Positions 14,224 to 14,367 of a stretch of 14,367 nt of DNA are shown here, piece after piece (the stretch's first letter is position 1; every line of letters begins with the position of its first letter). The translations under genes and the position numbers were made by a program. Under the pieces are notes generated by a model. It had not been told where the DNA came from and did not search any database. It saw only the letters and a program-made list of their open reading frames with translations. Source of the stretch: JAZDJT01 sp043803845 (GTDB lineage: Bacteria > Patescibacteriota > Minisyncoccia > Minisyncoccales > GCA-002788555); assembly GCA_043803845.1 (NCBI GenBank), contig JAZDJT010000023.1, positions 1-14,367 on the forward strand. Reading direction: 5' to 3'.

Positions 14224-14367
14224 TTAAAGTTTCTTTGCCCTCAAGAATAGATTAAAGGGGTTGCCGTTCCTCTCTAGATATGTGATCTTAGCGCTGGTAA
14301 AATAAGCTTTTGTTGCTAAACCTTCCAACTCCTTTGCCCTGAAACAATGATAGTAACGGTCTGCCCC
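14224..14367 (-). CDS. C-terminal fragment of a probable class I SAM-dependent methyltransferase
   Basis: The frame is open from the window edge at 14367 to TAA at 14224-14226, giving the last 47 residues of a protein whose N-terminus is outside. The stretch DRYYHCFRAKELEGLATKAY resembles the (R)YYHxFxxxELexL pattern near the C-terminus of Trm9/UbiE-like methyltransferases, followed by two short strands ending in NPFNLFLRAKKL. The SAM-binding motifs lie outside the window, so the call rests on this pattern alone. It is placed directly upstream of the tRNA-Arg gene on the same strand, which would suit a tRNA-modifying enzyme, but that is speculation. Confidence 0.55.
   Translation of the reverse strand, partial: GADRYYHCFRAKELEGLATKAYFTSAKITYLERNGNPFNLFLRAKKL

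Noticed and set aside
14227..14367. Promoter for the tRNA inside the methyltransferase fragment
   Set aside because: The best pair (TTGGAA with TATTTT, 18-base spacer) matches only 4 of 6 bases in each box and lies in coding sequence; not distinguishable from chance.
1..14367. CRISPR arrays, transposases, phage genes or defence systems
   Set aside because: None seen. The only tandem repeats are two short heptamer arrays, and every sizeable reading frame on the minus strand fits a housekeeping, envelope or pilus role.

Overview
The window reads as a piece of a small, moderately AT-rich bacterial genome, most likely Patescibacteria (Candidate Phyla Radiation, for example Parcubacteria or Microgenomates). 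This is inference from gene content and order, not from a marker gene. The supporting points are a compact type IV pilus locus ordered pilM-N-O-(small membrane protein)-B-T-C-D with no secretin gene; a membrane-domain Mur ligase, a DegT-type aminotransferase, a FemA/B-type transferase and ftsQ packed side by side; and almost no Shine-Dalgarno sequences. TGA serves as a stop codon (after pilM and after the HD gene), which argues against the recoded Gracilibacteria/Absconditabacteria. Every gene lies on the minus strand, so the biological order runs from high to low coordinates. No gene-free stretch exceeds 95 bases.

Region 1 (14367 to about 13585): the C-terminal end of a probable SAM-dependent methyltransferase, then a tRNA-Arg(CCG) squeezed in with 6 and 8 bases either side, then an HD-domain protein. 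Region 2 (13588 to 12206): a divergent RdgB/HAM1-type NTP pyrophosphatase, coupled by an ATGA overlap to the HD gene, and an alpha/beta hydrolase. Region 3 (12186 to 7435): a cell-envelope block made of a MurF-like ligase carried on a five-helix membrane domain, a DegT/DnrJ/EryC1/StrS aminotransferase with an unusual hydrophobic insert, a FemA/B-like peptidoglycan cross-bridge transferase, and the divisome protein FtsQ. Gaps here are 2 to 19 bases or overlaps, so one transcript is likely.

Region 4 (7339 to 1): after the largest intergenic gap (95 bases), which holds a good sigma-70-like promoter with an extended -10 and a dyad, comes the pilus operon. PilM (FtsA-fold ATP-binding platform), PilN and PilO (inner-membrane alignment complex) and a 116-residue membrane protein in the pilP position are followed by PilB (extension ATPase), PilT (retraction ATPase), PilC (platform) and PilD (prepilin peptidase, cut by the window edge). 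Together these make the cytoplasmic and inner-membrane motor of a retractable pilus. No pilin and no outer-membrane secretin are visible here.

The points most worth a second look are related 7-base repeat arrays inside two unrelated coding genes (pilD and the FemA/B gene), the membrane-domain MurF, the tRNA wedged between two protein genes, the near-complete lack of Shine-Dalgarno motifs, the pilM promoter with its dyad, and the small protein in the pilP position. I see no CRISPR array, insertion sequence, phage gene or defence system, and nothing I can defend as a wholly new system.
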